From Flavobacteriales bacterium (GTDB lineage: Bacteria > Bacteroidota > Bacteroidia > Flavobacteriales > TMED113), in contig PAVX01000039.1 in NCBI GenBank assembly GCA_002713285.1, positions 3,371 through 11,287 of the forward strand: DNA of 7,917 nucleotides. Direction: 5' to 3'. The position numbers and the translations under genes are program-made. This document shows, piece by piece, positions 1 through 7,500 of the stretch. The notes under the pieces were generated by a model, which saw only the letters and a program-made list of their open reading frames with translations, ran no database searches and was not told the DNA's origin. How positions within the stretch are numbered: position 1 is the stretch's first letter; every line of letters starts with the position of its first letter.

Positions 1-2
1 CT

Positions 3-3000
3 ACTTATGACTTTGTAGATACACAAGTTATTTGTGGAGATGCTTCTGCTTGTTTAACGTTCACTGCAAATGAATCTTATGGAGATGGAGGATCGTTTGT
101 ATTCTCTTACAATGGTTCAACTGTAATGGAAGATGCACCATATAATTCTTATAGTGCATGGACTGGTTCAGTAGTAGCAGGAGATGATTGTGTAACAGCT
201 TGTGGTGATTCAACAGCGAACAACTATAATGCTAATGCAGACATCGTTGATAATACATTATGTACTTATGATATAGCACAAGGATGTACTGATGCTGATG
301 CATGTAACTATGATGCAGCTGCAGTGGTGGATAATGGTTCTTGTACTTATGCAGCAGCAGGATTTAACTGTGATGGTGATTGTTTACAGGGAGATGCAAT
401 AACATTCTCTCTAACAGAATCTTATGGTGATGCTGGAGATGGGCAGTTATATCTAAATGGACAAGTTGTAGTTGCTGGTGTTCCATTTGCTAATTACGCG
501 GAATCTACTGTTTCAAATATTGCTTGTGTTGATATGAGTGCTTGTAATACATGGGCGTTTATTTCAACTGAATTTTACACAAATGAATTAAGTTACTCTA
601 TAACTGACGCTTCAGGTGCTACTATAGCATCAGGAGGTGATTATGGTTATGATGCAAATGTAAACGAATCAGGATCCTTTGGTGGTGGTTGTGTAACAGC
701 TTGTGGTGATTCAACAGCGAACAACTATAACCCTGATGCAGATATATTTGATAACACGTTATGTGATTATCCTGCTTGTGACGATCAAAGTGCATGTAAT
801 TATGGAGAAGTAGAAGCTTGTGTATATCCAGCAACAGGCTTTAATTGTGATGGAGACTGTTTATCAGGTTCAAATGTTACAATAACTCTTTATGATTCAT
901 ATGGTGATGGATGGGATGCATTCTATCCAGTTTCCATAACTATAGATAATGTGGTTTATGGAACTGATGACTTCACAGATGAGATAAGTTATGCAGCTTG
1001 TTTAGACTTAACAACATGTTATACTCTTGGTTACACAGTAGGATATTCTTACACTGAAACTAGTTGGGCTATAACTTCTGATGCTGATGGTTCAGTTATT
1101 CAAGAAGGTAACGGAACTGATGCATCTGCTTGTGCATCGTTTTATGGCGATACTTGTACAAGTTTATTTGGTGGATGTGTAACAGCTTGTGGTGATTCAA
1201 ATGCAACTAATTACAATGCAGATGCCGATATAGTTGATAATACTTTATGTGAATATGCTCTTGTACAAGGATGTATGGATGATAATGCGTGTAACTATGA
1301 TGCTGCTGCAGAGCAGGATAATGGCACTTGTACTTATCCTCCTGCTAACATGGACTGTGATGGTGGTTGTTTAGCTGGCATGGACGTGTATACATTATTG
1401 ATGCTTGATACTTATGGAGATGGATGGAATACAGCTGCTATTAACATCAATGGAACTGCTTATACAGTGCTAGATTCAAATGGAGAGTCGACTACTAATA
1501 ATTATACACAGTGGATGACTGATAGTGATGGCGATGGTATTGAAGAAGCAAATCCTGTAACAGTTTGTATAGATCCTACGTCTTGTACTGACTTGACTTG
1601 GACTGCAGGAGCTTGGGATACTGAAACTTCATTTAGTCTTGTTGATGCAGATGGTAACGTGGCTTCTCAAGGTGAAGATGGAATTATTGAAACTCTATTC
1701 TTCGGTGTAGGTTGTCCAGTTGCAGGATGTACAGATGATACAGCATGTAACTTTGTTGAAGATGCTACTATCGATGATGATTCATGTACATACCCTAATT
1801 ACTGTGGAAGTTGTACAGGCGATGATTCTTGTTTAGATGATTACTGTTTCACAGAGACATTTGATGATTATGCAGATGGTACTATGTTATCTACTGTAGC
1901 AGGATTTGCTGCTTGGGATAATGATCCTGATACTTATGATGCACCTATTATCAATGGCGCAGTGAGTTTAGCTTGGGGTGCTGATGTTGTAAGTGCATTG
2001 CCAGTTATGAATTCAGGAGTATTTGAGGTATCATTTGATATGTCAGTATCTACTTCGGCTTACTTTAACTTTGGTAACTCTGGTAATACTGCTGCATGGG
2101 ATTGGGAAAATCAAATCTATATCAATCCAAATGGTACTGCTAGTGATGACTTTGGAAATGTTTGGAATTGGGTTCCAACTCCAGGCGGAGCGACAGCTAT
2201 GAGTATATCTACATTTATCGACATTGATAACGGTAATGCTGTTATGATTATAGATGGTGAAGAGGTTGCTACATGGGCATGGACAGGAGCATTAGGAGGT
2301 ATTAACTTCTTCCCTGCAACAGAAGATGATGCATATACTATAGATAACTTTAGTATGTGTGTTGGTGAAATGCCAGTTGCTGCAGTTCTAGGATGTACTG
2401 ATCAAGCTGCATGTAACTATAGTGCTGAGGCAACAGAAGATGATGATTCATGTACATATGCAGATGCTTGTAATAGCTGTACTGGACCAATTGATACAGA
2501 TGGTGATGGTGTTGCAGATTGCGATGAAGTACTAGGATGTACGGATCCAGATGCATGTGGTTATAATCCAGATGCTACAGATGATGATGATTCATGTTAT
2601 TATACAGATGGAGTCTTTGATTGTGATGGTCAGACATGTTTAACTGACTCTGATGGTGATGGTATTTGTGATCAAAATGAAGTAGTAGGTTGTACGGATG
2701 CTAATGCATCAAATTACAATTCAGCTGCTACAGATGATTCAGGCGGCTGTGTATATCCAGTATATGGATGTACTGATGCAGGAGCAGGTAACTTTGATCC
2801 AGATGCAGATACAGATGATGGCTCGTGTGACTTTGGTCCATGGGATGTAACATCTACTGATTGTAACATGACAGTATTGTTACCAGATGATCTTGATATC
2901 ACTGTAGAAGGTGAAGCATTGTCAGGCTCAATTTGGATTGCTGCTATGGATGTTGATGGAAACGTATATGGTTCTGCTTTATATGATGGAGGAACAACAT

Positions 3001-4331
3001 CAATTGCGATATGGGGAACAGAAGCAGGTGAAGATAATGGTATGGCTGCAGGTGAAGCTATTTACTGGGCAGTTGATGCTGACGGTGAAATGCTTTCAGC
3101 AGCAGTATCTTATTCATTTGGTGAAGAAACTTACTCATGTAATGGTCTTTCAGGTCTTTCAGCTTTAGCTGCTACTTCGGTAGTGACTCAAGCAATTGAT
3201 CTTAATACTGGATGGAATATTTGGTCAACATATGTTGCTCCAGAAGCTCCAGATATGGGTGCGTTATTTTCTGCAATTGTTGATGATATAGTTATTTGTA
3301 AAGATGAAAATGGTTCAGTTTACTGGCCAGCATTTGACTTGAATAATATTGGTGACATCACTGATGCTGCTGGTTATCAAGTTAAAACTTCTGCTGATGC
3401 TATATTAGAAGTGACAGGTCAATTACTTGACCCAGGAATGTCATTTAACATAGAAGAAGGATGGGGTATTATCGGTTATGTTAAAACAGATCCTTCTGAT
3501 GCTGCAGATATGATGCAGCCAGTTGTTGAAGACTTAATTATTATGAAAGATGAAAATGGTTCGGTTTACTGGCCAGCATTCGGATTGAATAATATAGGTA
3601 ATATGCAAGCTGGTGAAGGTTACCAAATCAAAATGACTGCAGATGCTATGTTTGCATACACATCTGGATCAGGAAGATTAGGTTATGCTGAAGAAATTAG
3701 AACTGTTCATTATGATAAAGCTTCTAACACTGGAAATAACATGACTATCGGTCTTCCAACAACAGCTTGGGAGGTGATGCCAGTTATCGGTGATGAAATT
3801 GCTGCTTATGATGAAGCAGGAAGATTAATTGGAAGCACATTATTCACAGGTGATAACATTGCTCTTACAGTTTGGGGAGATGACTTAACTACTGATGCTA
3901 AAGATGGTTTAGCAATAGGAGAACAAGTTACATTCAAACTATGGAATTCTGATATGAACACTGAGTCTACACTAGTTGTAACTAAGTGGGATGCAGGAAG
4001 TGATGCATATACTATAGATGGTATAAGCATTGCATCTAACATCATTGTATCAGGATCTACATCAGCAGATGCTTACAAATTGTATCAAAATGTACCGAAT
4101 CCATTTAATGGAACAACAACTATTAAGTTCTATGTTCCAGAAAATGCAGAGGTTGCAATATCAGTATACAATATGTTAGGAGAGCATGTTGCAGAAGTAG
4201 CTAATGATATCTTTAACGCTGGTAAGCATGAAGTAATGTTTAATTCAAATGAATTAAGTCAAGGAACTTACTTTGTAAGAATGACTACTGAAGGCTTCAC
4301 AGCAACTAAGAATATGAATATCGTTAAGTAA
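3..4331 (+). CDS. Giant multidomain T9SS-secreted cysteine-repeat protein (5' end missing)
   Basis: The frame is open from base 3 to the TAA at 4329-4331, giving 1442 visible residues; the true start lies upstream. The ATG at 126 is not the start, because the residues before it already carry repeat sequence (a CGDASAC anchor and YGDGG). Order by visible residue: ~165-residue super-repeats (about 11-574), a jelly-roll-like domain (615-786), cysteine/TSP3-like repeats (797-942), a beta module (954-1056), two GWN modules (1070-1221), a second beta module (1246-1349) and a T9SS type A sorting domain (1356-1442). Residues 1-1099 contain no Lys, Arg or His but many Cys and Asp; after residue 1099 there are no Cys and basic residues appear. 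From the family, T9SS cargo is exported across the outer membrane and usually anchored or released after removal of the sorting domain. An adhesive or structural surface role is inferred; no enzyme motif is seen. Confidence 0.93.
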   Translation, partial: TYDFVDTQVICGDASACLTFTANESYGDGGSFVFSYNGSTVMEDAPYNSYSAWTGSVVAGDDCVTACGDSTANNYNANADIVDNTLCTYDIAQGCTDADACNYDAAAVVDNGSCTYAAAGFNCDGDCLQGDAITFSLTESYGDAGDGQLYLNGQVVVAGVPFANYAESTVSNIACVDMSACNTWAFISTEFYTNELSYSITDASGATIASGGDYGYDANVNESGSFGGGCVTACGDSTANNYNPDADIFDNTLCDYPACDDQSACNYGEVEACVYPATGFNCDGDCLSGSNVTITLYDSYGDGWDAFYPVSITIDNVVYGTDDFTDEISYAACLDLTTCYTLGYTVGYSYTETSWAITSDADGSVIQEGNGTDASACASFYGDTCTSLFGGCVTACGDSNATNYNADADIVDNTLCEYALVQGCMDDNACNYDAAAEQDNGTCTYPPANMDCDGGCLAGMDVYTLLMLDTYGDGWNTAAININGTAYTVLDSNGESTTNNYTQWMTDSDGDGIEEANPVTVCIDPTSCTDLTWTAGAWDTETSFSLVDADGNVASQGEDGIIETLFFGVGCPVAGCTDDTACNFVEDATIDDDSCTYPNYCGSCTGDDSCLDDYCFTETFDDYADGTMLSTVAGFAAWDNDPDTYDAPIINGAVSLAWGADVVSALPVMNSGVFEVSFDMSVSTSAYFNFGNSGNTAAWDWENQIYINPNGTASDDFGNVWNWVPTPGGATAMSISTFIDIDNGNAVMIIDGEEVATWAWTGALGGINFFPATEDDAYTIDNFSMCVGEMPVAAVLGCTDQAACNYSAEATEDDDSCTYADACNSCTGPIDTDGDGVADCDEVLGCTDPDACGYNPDATDDDDSCYYTDGVFDCDGQTCLTDSDGDGICDQNEVVGCTDANASNYNSAATDDSGGCVYPVYGCTDAGAGNFDPDADTDDGSCDFGPWDVTSTDCNMTVLLPDDLDITVEGEALSGSIWIAAMDVDGNVYGSALYDGGTTSIAIWGTEAGEDNGMAAGEAIYWAVDADGEMLSAAVSYSFGEETYSCNGLSGLSALAATSVVTQAIDLNTGWNIWSTYVAPEAPDMGALFSAIVDDIVICKDENGSVYWPAFDLNNIGDITDAAGYQVKTSADAILEVTGQLLDPGMSFNIEEGWGIIGYVKTDPSDAADMMQPVVEDLIIMKDENGSVYWPAFGLNNIGNMQAGEGYQIKMTADAMFAYTSGSGRLGYAEEIRTVHYDKASNTGNNMTIGLPTTAWEVMPVIGDEIAAYDEAGRLIGSTLFTGDNIALTVWGDDLTTDAKDGLAIGEQVTFKLWNSDMNTESTLVVTKWDAGSDAYTIDGISIASNIIVSGSTSADAYKLYQNVPNPFNGTTTIKFYVPENAEVAISVYNMLGEHVAEVANDIFNAGKHEVMFNSNELSQGTYFVRMTTEGFTATKNMNIVK
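33..1724 (+). repeat. Tandem ~165-residue super-repeats with YGDGW beta modules
   Basis: About 3.5 copies of a composite unit. The equivalent C-x-D-x-[ST]-x-C anchors start at 33, 525, 999 and 1566 (spacing 492, 474 and 567 bases). Each unit runs through a second half-module (for example SITDASGATIASGG), a CVTACGDSxAxNYN repeat (Cys codons at 189, 690 and 1176; a diverged equivalent at 1713), a GCTD-type repeat, an NCDGDCL-like segment, and an LxxSYGDGW half-module (YGD at 423, 900 and 1413; a degenerate YGDGG at 78 lies in the partial first copy). Bases 189-229 and 690-730 are an identical 41-base direct repeat, so at least part of the duplication is recent or homogenised. The 'YGDGWN' motif is familiar from secreted Bacteroidetes proteins; its function is not known to me. 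Confidence 0.85.
1845..2360 (+). other. Jelly-roll / LamG-like beta-sandwich domain in protein 1
   Basis: About 172 residues bounded by cysteines at 1845-1847 and 2358-2360. It opens with CFTETFDDYADGTML, the usual entry of Bacteroidetes concanavalin/LamG-like sandwich domains ('FEDYxxG'). A central IYINPNG strand and IIDGEEVATWAW lead to the closing DDAYTIDNFSMC. In known relatives the closing 'xxDNFxl' strand pairs with the N-terminal strand. Such domains often bind glycans or act as structural spacers. No binding-site residues can be identified from sequence alone, so carbohydrate binding is only a possibility. Confidence 0.6.
2391..2828 (+). repeat. Four GCTD cysteine repeats with two TSP3-like DxDGDG loops (protein 1)
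   Basis: Four copies of the ~21-residue GC-T-D...N[YF]...D-D-x-x-C repeat begin at 2391, 2535, 2688 and 2766. The first two have an extra Cys (ACNY, ACGY) and each is followed by a cysteine-bearing acidic loop: DTDGDGVADCDEV (2493-2531) and DSDGDGICDQNEV (2646-2684). The loops resemble calcium-binding thrombospondin type 3 repeats (Asp at alternating positions), so Ca2+ binding is plausible but inferred. Seven further repeats of this family sit in the upstream super-repeats, at 201, 282, 702, 777, 1188, 1269 and 1725, making 11 in the visible protein. Confidence 0.85.
2862..3170 (+). other. Beta module 'IAAMD...IAIWG...GMAAGE', first copy in protein 1
   Basis: About 100 residues beginning CNMTVLLP, with SIWIAAMDVDGNVYG, then TSIAIWGTEAGEDNGMAAGEAIYWAV. 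It aligns by eye with the segment at 3738-4050 of the same protein (NMTIGLP, DEIAAYDEAGRLIG, LTVWGDD, DGLAIGEQVTFKLW) and with two segments of the downstream protein. The pattern is typical of small all-beta extracellular modules that precede T9SS sorting domains in Bacteroidetes. I know no established function for it. Confidence 0.6.
3210..3665 (+). repeat. Tandem pair of GWN/KDENGSVYWPAF modules in protein 1
   Basis: Two ~82-residue copies start at GWNIWSTYV (3210) and GWGIIGYVK (3459). Each contains the identical string KDENGSVYWPAF (from 3300 and from 3546), then LNNIG and a G-Y-Q-[VI]-K strand (AGYQVKTSADA; EGYQIKMTADA). The offset is 246-249 bases. Nucleotide identity across the core is high, with only synonymous or few changes, so this is a tandem duplication. 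Modules of this type are recurrent just upstream of sorting domains in secreted Bacteroidetes proteins; the role is unknown. The first Lys of the visible protein (3300-3302) lies in the first copy. Confidence 0.8.
3738..4050 (+). other. Beta module 'DEIAAYDEAGRLIG...VWGDD...GEQVTFKLW', second copy in protein 1
   Basis: About 104 residues: NMTIGLP, then GDEIAAYDEAGRLIGS, IALTVWGDD and KDGLAIGEQVTFKLW, ending TIDGISIASNIIVSG just before the sorting domain. It is the best-conserved copy of the module also seen at 2862-3170, 4628-4976 and 5309-5770. It contains ordinary numbers of Lys and Arg, unlike the N-terminal copy, which has none. It probably acts as a stable all-beta spacer between the functional ectodomain and the secretion signal; this is inference. 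Confidence 0.6.
4068..4328 (+). other. T9SS type A C-terminal sorting domain
   Basis: The last ~87 residues match the Por/T9SS type A sorting domain (TIGR04183-like family) in every hallmark. These are the entry YQNVPNPFNGTTTIKFYVPE, the strand ISVYNMLGEHVAEV, the G-K-H-E-V segment, the LSQGTYFVRM strand and the final basic NMNIVK ending at the stop codon. In characterised members this domain directs passage through the outer-membrane SprA-type translocon and is removed by PorU, often with attachment of the cargo to A-LPS. This is the strongest evidence for both the phylum and the surface location. Confidence 0.95.
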
Positions 4332-4350
4332 TTAAGGATAAACATAAGTA

Positions 4351-4382
4351 AAAAGAGCCCCGACTTTCGGGGCTTTTTTTTT
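4351..4382 (+). terminator. Rho-independent terminator of gene 1
   Basis: Twenty bases after the stop codon, an 8-bp GC-rich stem (AGCCCCGA 4356-4363 with TCGGGGCT 4367-4374) closes a 3-base loop and runs into nine consecutive T (4374-4382). A run of A precedes the stem (4350-4354), so the hairpin could work in both directions. It separates the two large genes transcriptionally. Confidence 0.93.
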
Positions 4383-4404
4383 ATACTCAAATCCGATTAT
4401 TTGA

Positions 4405-4435
4405 TTGTAAAGCTTTATAATTATTAGTATCTTTA
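4405..4435 (+). promoter_or_regulatory. Probable Bacteroidetes-type promoter of gene 2
   Basis: TTG at 4405-4407 and TATCTTTA at 4428-4435 are separated by 20 bases. They match the Bacteroidetes sigma-ABfr pattern (TTG at about -33, TAnnTTTG at -7) except for the last base of the -7 box. Transcription would begin near 4442, giving a 5' UTR of roughly 48 bases. No strong Shine-Dalgarno sequence precedes the ATG at 4490; the leader is A/T-rich (GAAATAAAG), which is usual for this phylum. In an AT-rich gap such matches arise by chance, so confidence is moderate. Confidence 0.5.
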
Positions 4436-4489
4436 TATGTTATTGTATTATACCACCAAAACTTATGACTTATTTGAAATAAAGTATCT

Positions 4490-4546
4490 ATGCGAAGATG
4501 GCTGTTTTGTATATTAGGTGTTTTAACTATTCACAGTGTTTTTTCT
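4490..4546 (+). other. Sec signal peptide of the gene 2 product
   Basis: The N-terminus is MRRW, followed by a hydrophobic core LFCILGVLTI and then HSVFS before Gln20. Two Arg at positions 2-3 give the n-region, and VFS fits the -3/-1 rule for signal peptidase I with cleavage before Gln20, as in many Flavobacteriia exports. The Cys at position 7 is too early and lacks a lipobox, so this is not a lipoprotein signal. Confidence 0.88.
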
Positions 4547-7500
4547 CAAGGAAATGTAACTTGGCCAGAATCAGATTCTGAAGTAATAACTAATGCTAAT
4601 GCTTCAATAGCTATTCAAACATCTTCTTTCCCGAATATTACTGTAGAGGGTTATGAGTCTATTCCATTAGGTGCTTATATTGGTGTTTTTTACTCAGATG
4701 GTGTTAGTAGTTATAATTGTGGAGGTTTTAGTCAATGGCCTGATACTGATGAGAATTTTGTAATTGCTGCTTGGGGTGATGACCCATTTACTAGTATTCC
4801 AGATGGTTTTGTTAGTGGTCAACCATATACTTGGTTTCTTAGAATAGATAATAGTGATGACCCGTTAGATGGTTGGACTGATTATATTGGAGAAAACTTA
4901 GTGATGGATTCTGGTGATTCTTTTCAAGAAAATTGGTTTGCTGATGCTTTTTCAAATTTATTGAGTGTAGATTTTTCATTATATGCTGAATGGACTAATT
5001 GTATGGATATTTCTGCATGTAATTATAATCAAGCAGCGACTTTCTCTATATTATCTGAATGTGAGTACTCTGAAAATGAATGGTTGAATTGTGATGGCGA
5101 ATGTGCTAATGATTATGATTATGATGGCATATGTGATCAGTTTGAGATTCCTGGATGTCAAGATGAGACAGCAGTTAATTTTAATTCAGATGCAACAGAT
5201 TCGTATTATAATTTAAACACTTCACAACCTGTTCCTTGTTATTTTGTTGGTTGTCAAGATGAAAATGCCTTGAATTATGACCCAGATGCAAATGCAAATG
5301 GTCCTTGTGATTATCCAATATATCAATTAGATTGGAGTTTTACAGCAACTGATCCAATGCAGTCTTCGATTTTAGCAATTGTAGATATTGAAGGTTTACC
5401 AGGCTATGAATTTGAAGTAAACACAGCTTTTTGTAATGATATAACTGTTGGAGCTTTTTATAGCAATACTGAGTTTAGTGAATTTAACAATGGTTATGTT
5501 GATTCGGATTTTTCTGGATATAGTAACGGTAGTGATTGGAATTGCTTAGCAGATCAACCATATCCATATCTAGCATTATTTGTTGATGACAATACAACAT
5601 CTATTAAAGATGGCTTTGATCCAGGAGAGCCAATGATTTTTATTGTTGAAGTAGATGGTGTAGAGTATTTAGCTAACCCTAATTTTGCGTCTTTTAGTGA
5701 TATAACTTCCCCAGAATTCCAAGTATCTTCTTTGTATATTGTTTCTTTAGAAATTATTGAACCAGTTCAGTTTGGTTGTACCGATATGGATTATTTAGAG
5801 TATTGGAATTATGATGAAACTAATGCATCTATTTCATTGCCAGAAACTATCTCGAATCTAGATGATGGCTCATGTGTAACGGAAATTTTAGTTGGTTGTA
5901 TGGATCCAACTGCTGCTAATTTTAATCCAGAAGCAAATATTAATAATAATGAATGCTCTTATTATGGTTGTACAAATTCACTTTATTTAGAATATTGGAA
6001 TTATGATCCTATAGCTTATTCTATTTCTCTTTTAACGAACATTCCTGATATAGATGATGGTTCTTGTATTACCTTGATATTAGAGGGTTGTACAGATGTT
6101 ACCGCATTTAATTATGATGAAAATGCAAATGTTGAGGATAATAGTTGTATCCCAATTATAGAAGGATGTACTGATGACACGATGTTTAATTATGATTCAG
6201 GCGCAAACACAGATTATGATGGCACTTTATGTATTCCATTTATCTATGGATGTACTGATTATTTAGCATATAATTACAATCCTTTTGCAAATACAGACGA
6301 TGATTCTTGTGGTTATGTTCCGGGATGTACTAATCCAGATGCTTTTAATTTTAATCAATTAGCTGATATAGATGATGGATCTTGTATTGATATTGTGGAA
6401 GGTTGCACCAATGAAAATGCATTAAACTATAATGCATTGGCAAATGTAGATGATGGTTCATGTGTGATACCGGTATATGGTTGTACAGATGATACAATGT
6501 GGAATTATAATTCATCTGCTAATGTAGATGATGATTCGTGTATTCCATTTGTTTTTGGTTGTACAGATCCCATTGCATTAAATTATGATGTGTTAGCAAA
6601 TACAAATGATGAAAGTTGTATTTATTATATTTTTGGTTGTACAGACATTATAGCATGTAATTATGATGGCTCTGCAAATACAGATGACGGCTCATGTTTA
6701 TATGCTGACACATATTATGATTGTAATGAAAACTGTATAAATGATACAGATGTTGATGGAGTTTGTGATGAATTAGAAATATTTGGTTGTACAGATTCAA
6801 CGGCATTTAACTATGATTTATTATCAACAGAAGATGATGGGTCTTGTATCTCAATAGTAGAAGGATGTTTGGATAGTGATGCATTTAATTACGATTCTTT
6901 GGCAAATACAGATGATAATTCATGTTGTTATGTTTCAGGTTGTACAGATGATACAATGTTTAATTATAATCCAAATGCTTGTTTGGATGATGGTTCTTGT
7001 ACACCATTTATTTATGGTTGTACAAATCCATCAATGTTTAATTATGACTTAACAGCTAATGCAGATGATGGTTCTTGTATACCATTTATTTATGGTTGTA
7101 CAGATGTAGAAGCATATAACTACAACACAAATGCTAATGTAGATGATGGGTCTTGTGTTGATATCGTAGAAGGTTGTACCAATCCAACATCATATAATTA
7201 TAATTCAGATGCAAATACAGATGATGGGTCTTGTATATCCTATATTTATGGTTGTTTAGATTCTACAGCATGTAATTATAATAGTGAGGCAAATACAAAT
7301 GATGGTTCCTGTTTCTATCCAGAAATATATTATGATTGTAATGGGGAATGTATAAATGATATTGATGTTGATGGTGTTTGTGATGAATTCGAAATATTAG
7401 GATGTACAGATCCAATAGCTTTTAACTATGATAATTTTGCCACAGATGATGATGGTTCTTGTGTTTCAATAGTTGAAGGATGTTTGGATAGTACTGCATT

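Noticed and set aside
126..128. ATG at 126 as the start of gene 1
   Set aside because: The same frame is open back to base 3, and the translation before this ATG already contains a C-x-D-x-x-x-C anchor and a YGDGG motif of the super-repeat. The gene begins upstream of the window.
622..834. Antisense open frame over the super-repeats
   Set aside because: The predicted product is His/Leu-rich low-complexity sequence produced by reading the Asp/Asn/Cys codons backwards. It has no start context, no domain and no conservation signal.
2350..2556. Antisense open frame rich in His, Leu and Tyr
   Set aside because: It is the reverse complement of the GCTD/DDDSC repeat coding sequence; its own internal repetition mirrors that of the sense gene.
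2714..2902. Antisense open frame of 62 codons
   Set aside because: It lies wholly inside gene 1 with no independent evidence of coding.
2911..3168. Plus-strand open frame in a different frame within gene 1
   Set aside because: The overlapping gene 1 frame encodes a recognisable beta module here. The alternative product is Met/Gln/Leu-rich shadow sequence.
3806..4045. Antisense open frame opposite the second beta module
   Set aside because: The sense strand has a clear domain continuing into the sorting domain; nothing supports an antisense gene.
4469..4476. Alternative -7 box CTTATTTG close to the gene 2 start
   Set aside because: It lacks the TA at the first two positions and would place transcription start nearly on the ATG; the element at 4428-4435 fits spacing and consensus better.
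4332..4489. Gene 1 and gene 2 as a single gene split by a frameshift
   Set aside because: Gene 1 ends with a complete sorting domain and a terminator, and gene 2 starts with a signal peptide after an in-frame stop. They are two separate genes.
4490..4546. Lipoprotein signal peptide (Cys at residue 7 of protein 2)
   Set aside because: The Cys lies within the hydrophobic core only six residues from the start, with no lipobox before it. A signal peptidase I site before Gln20 fits better.
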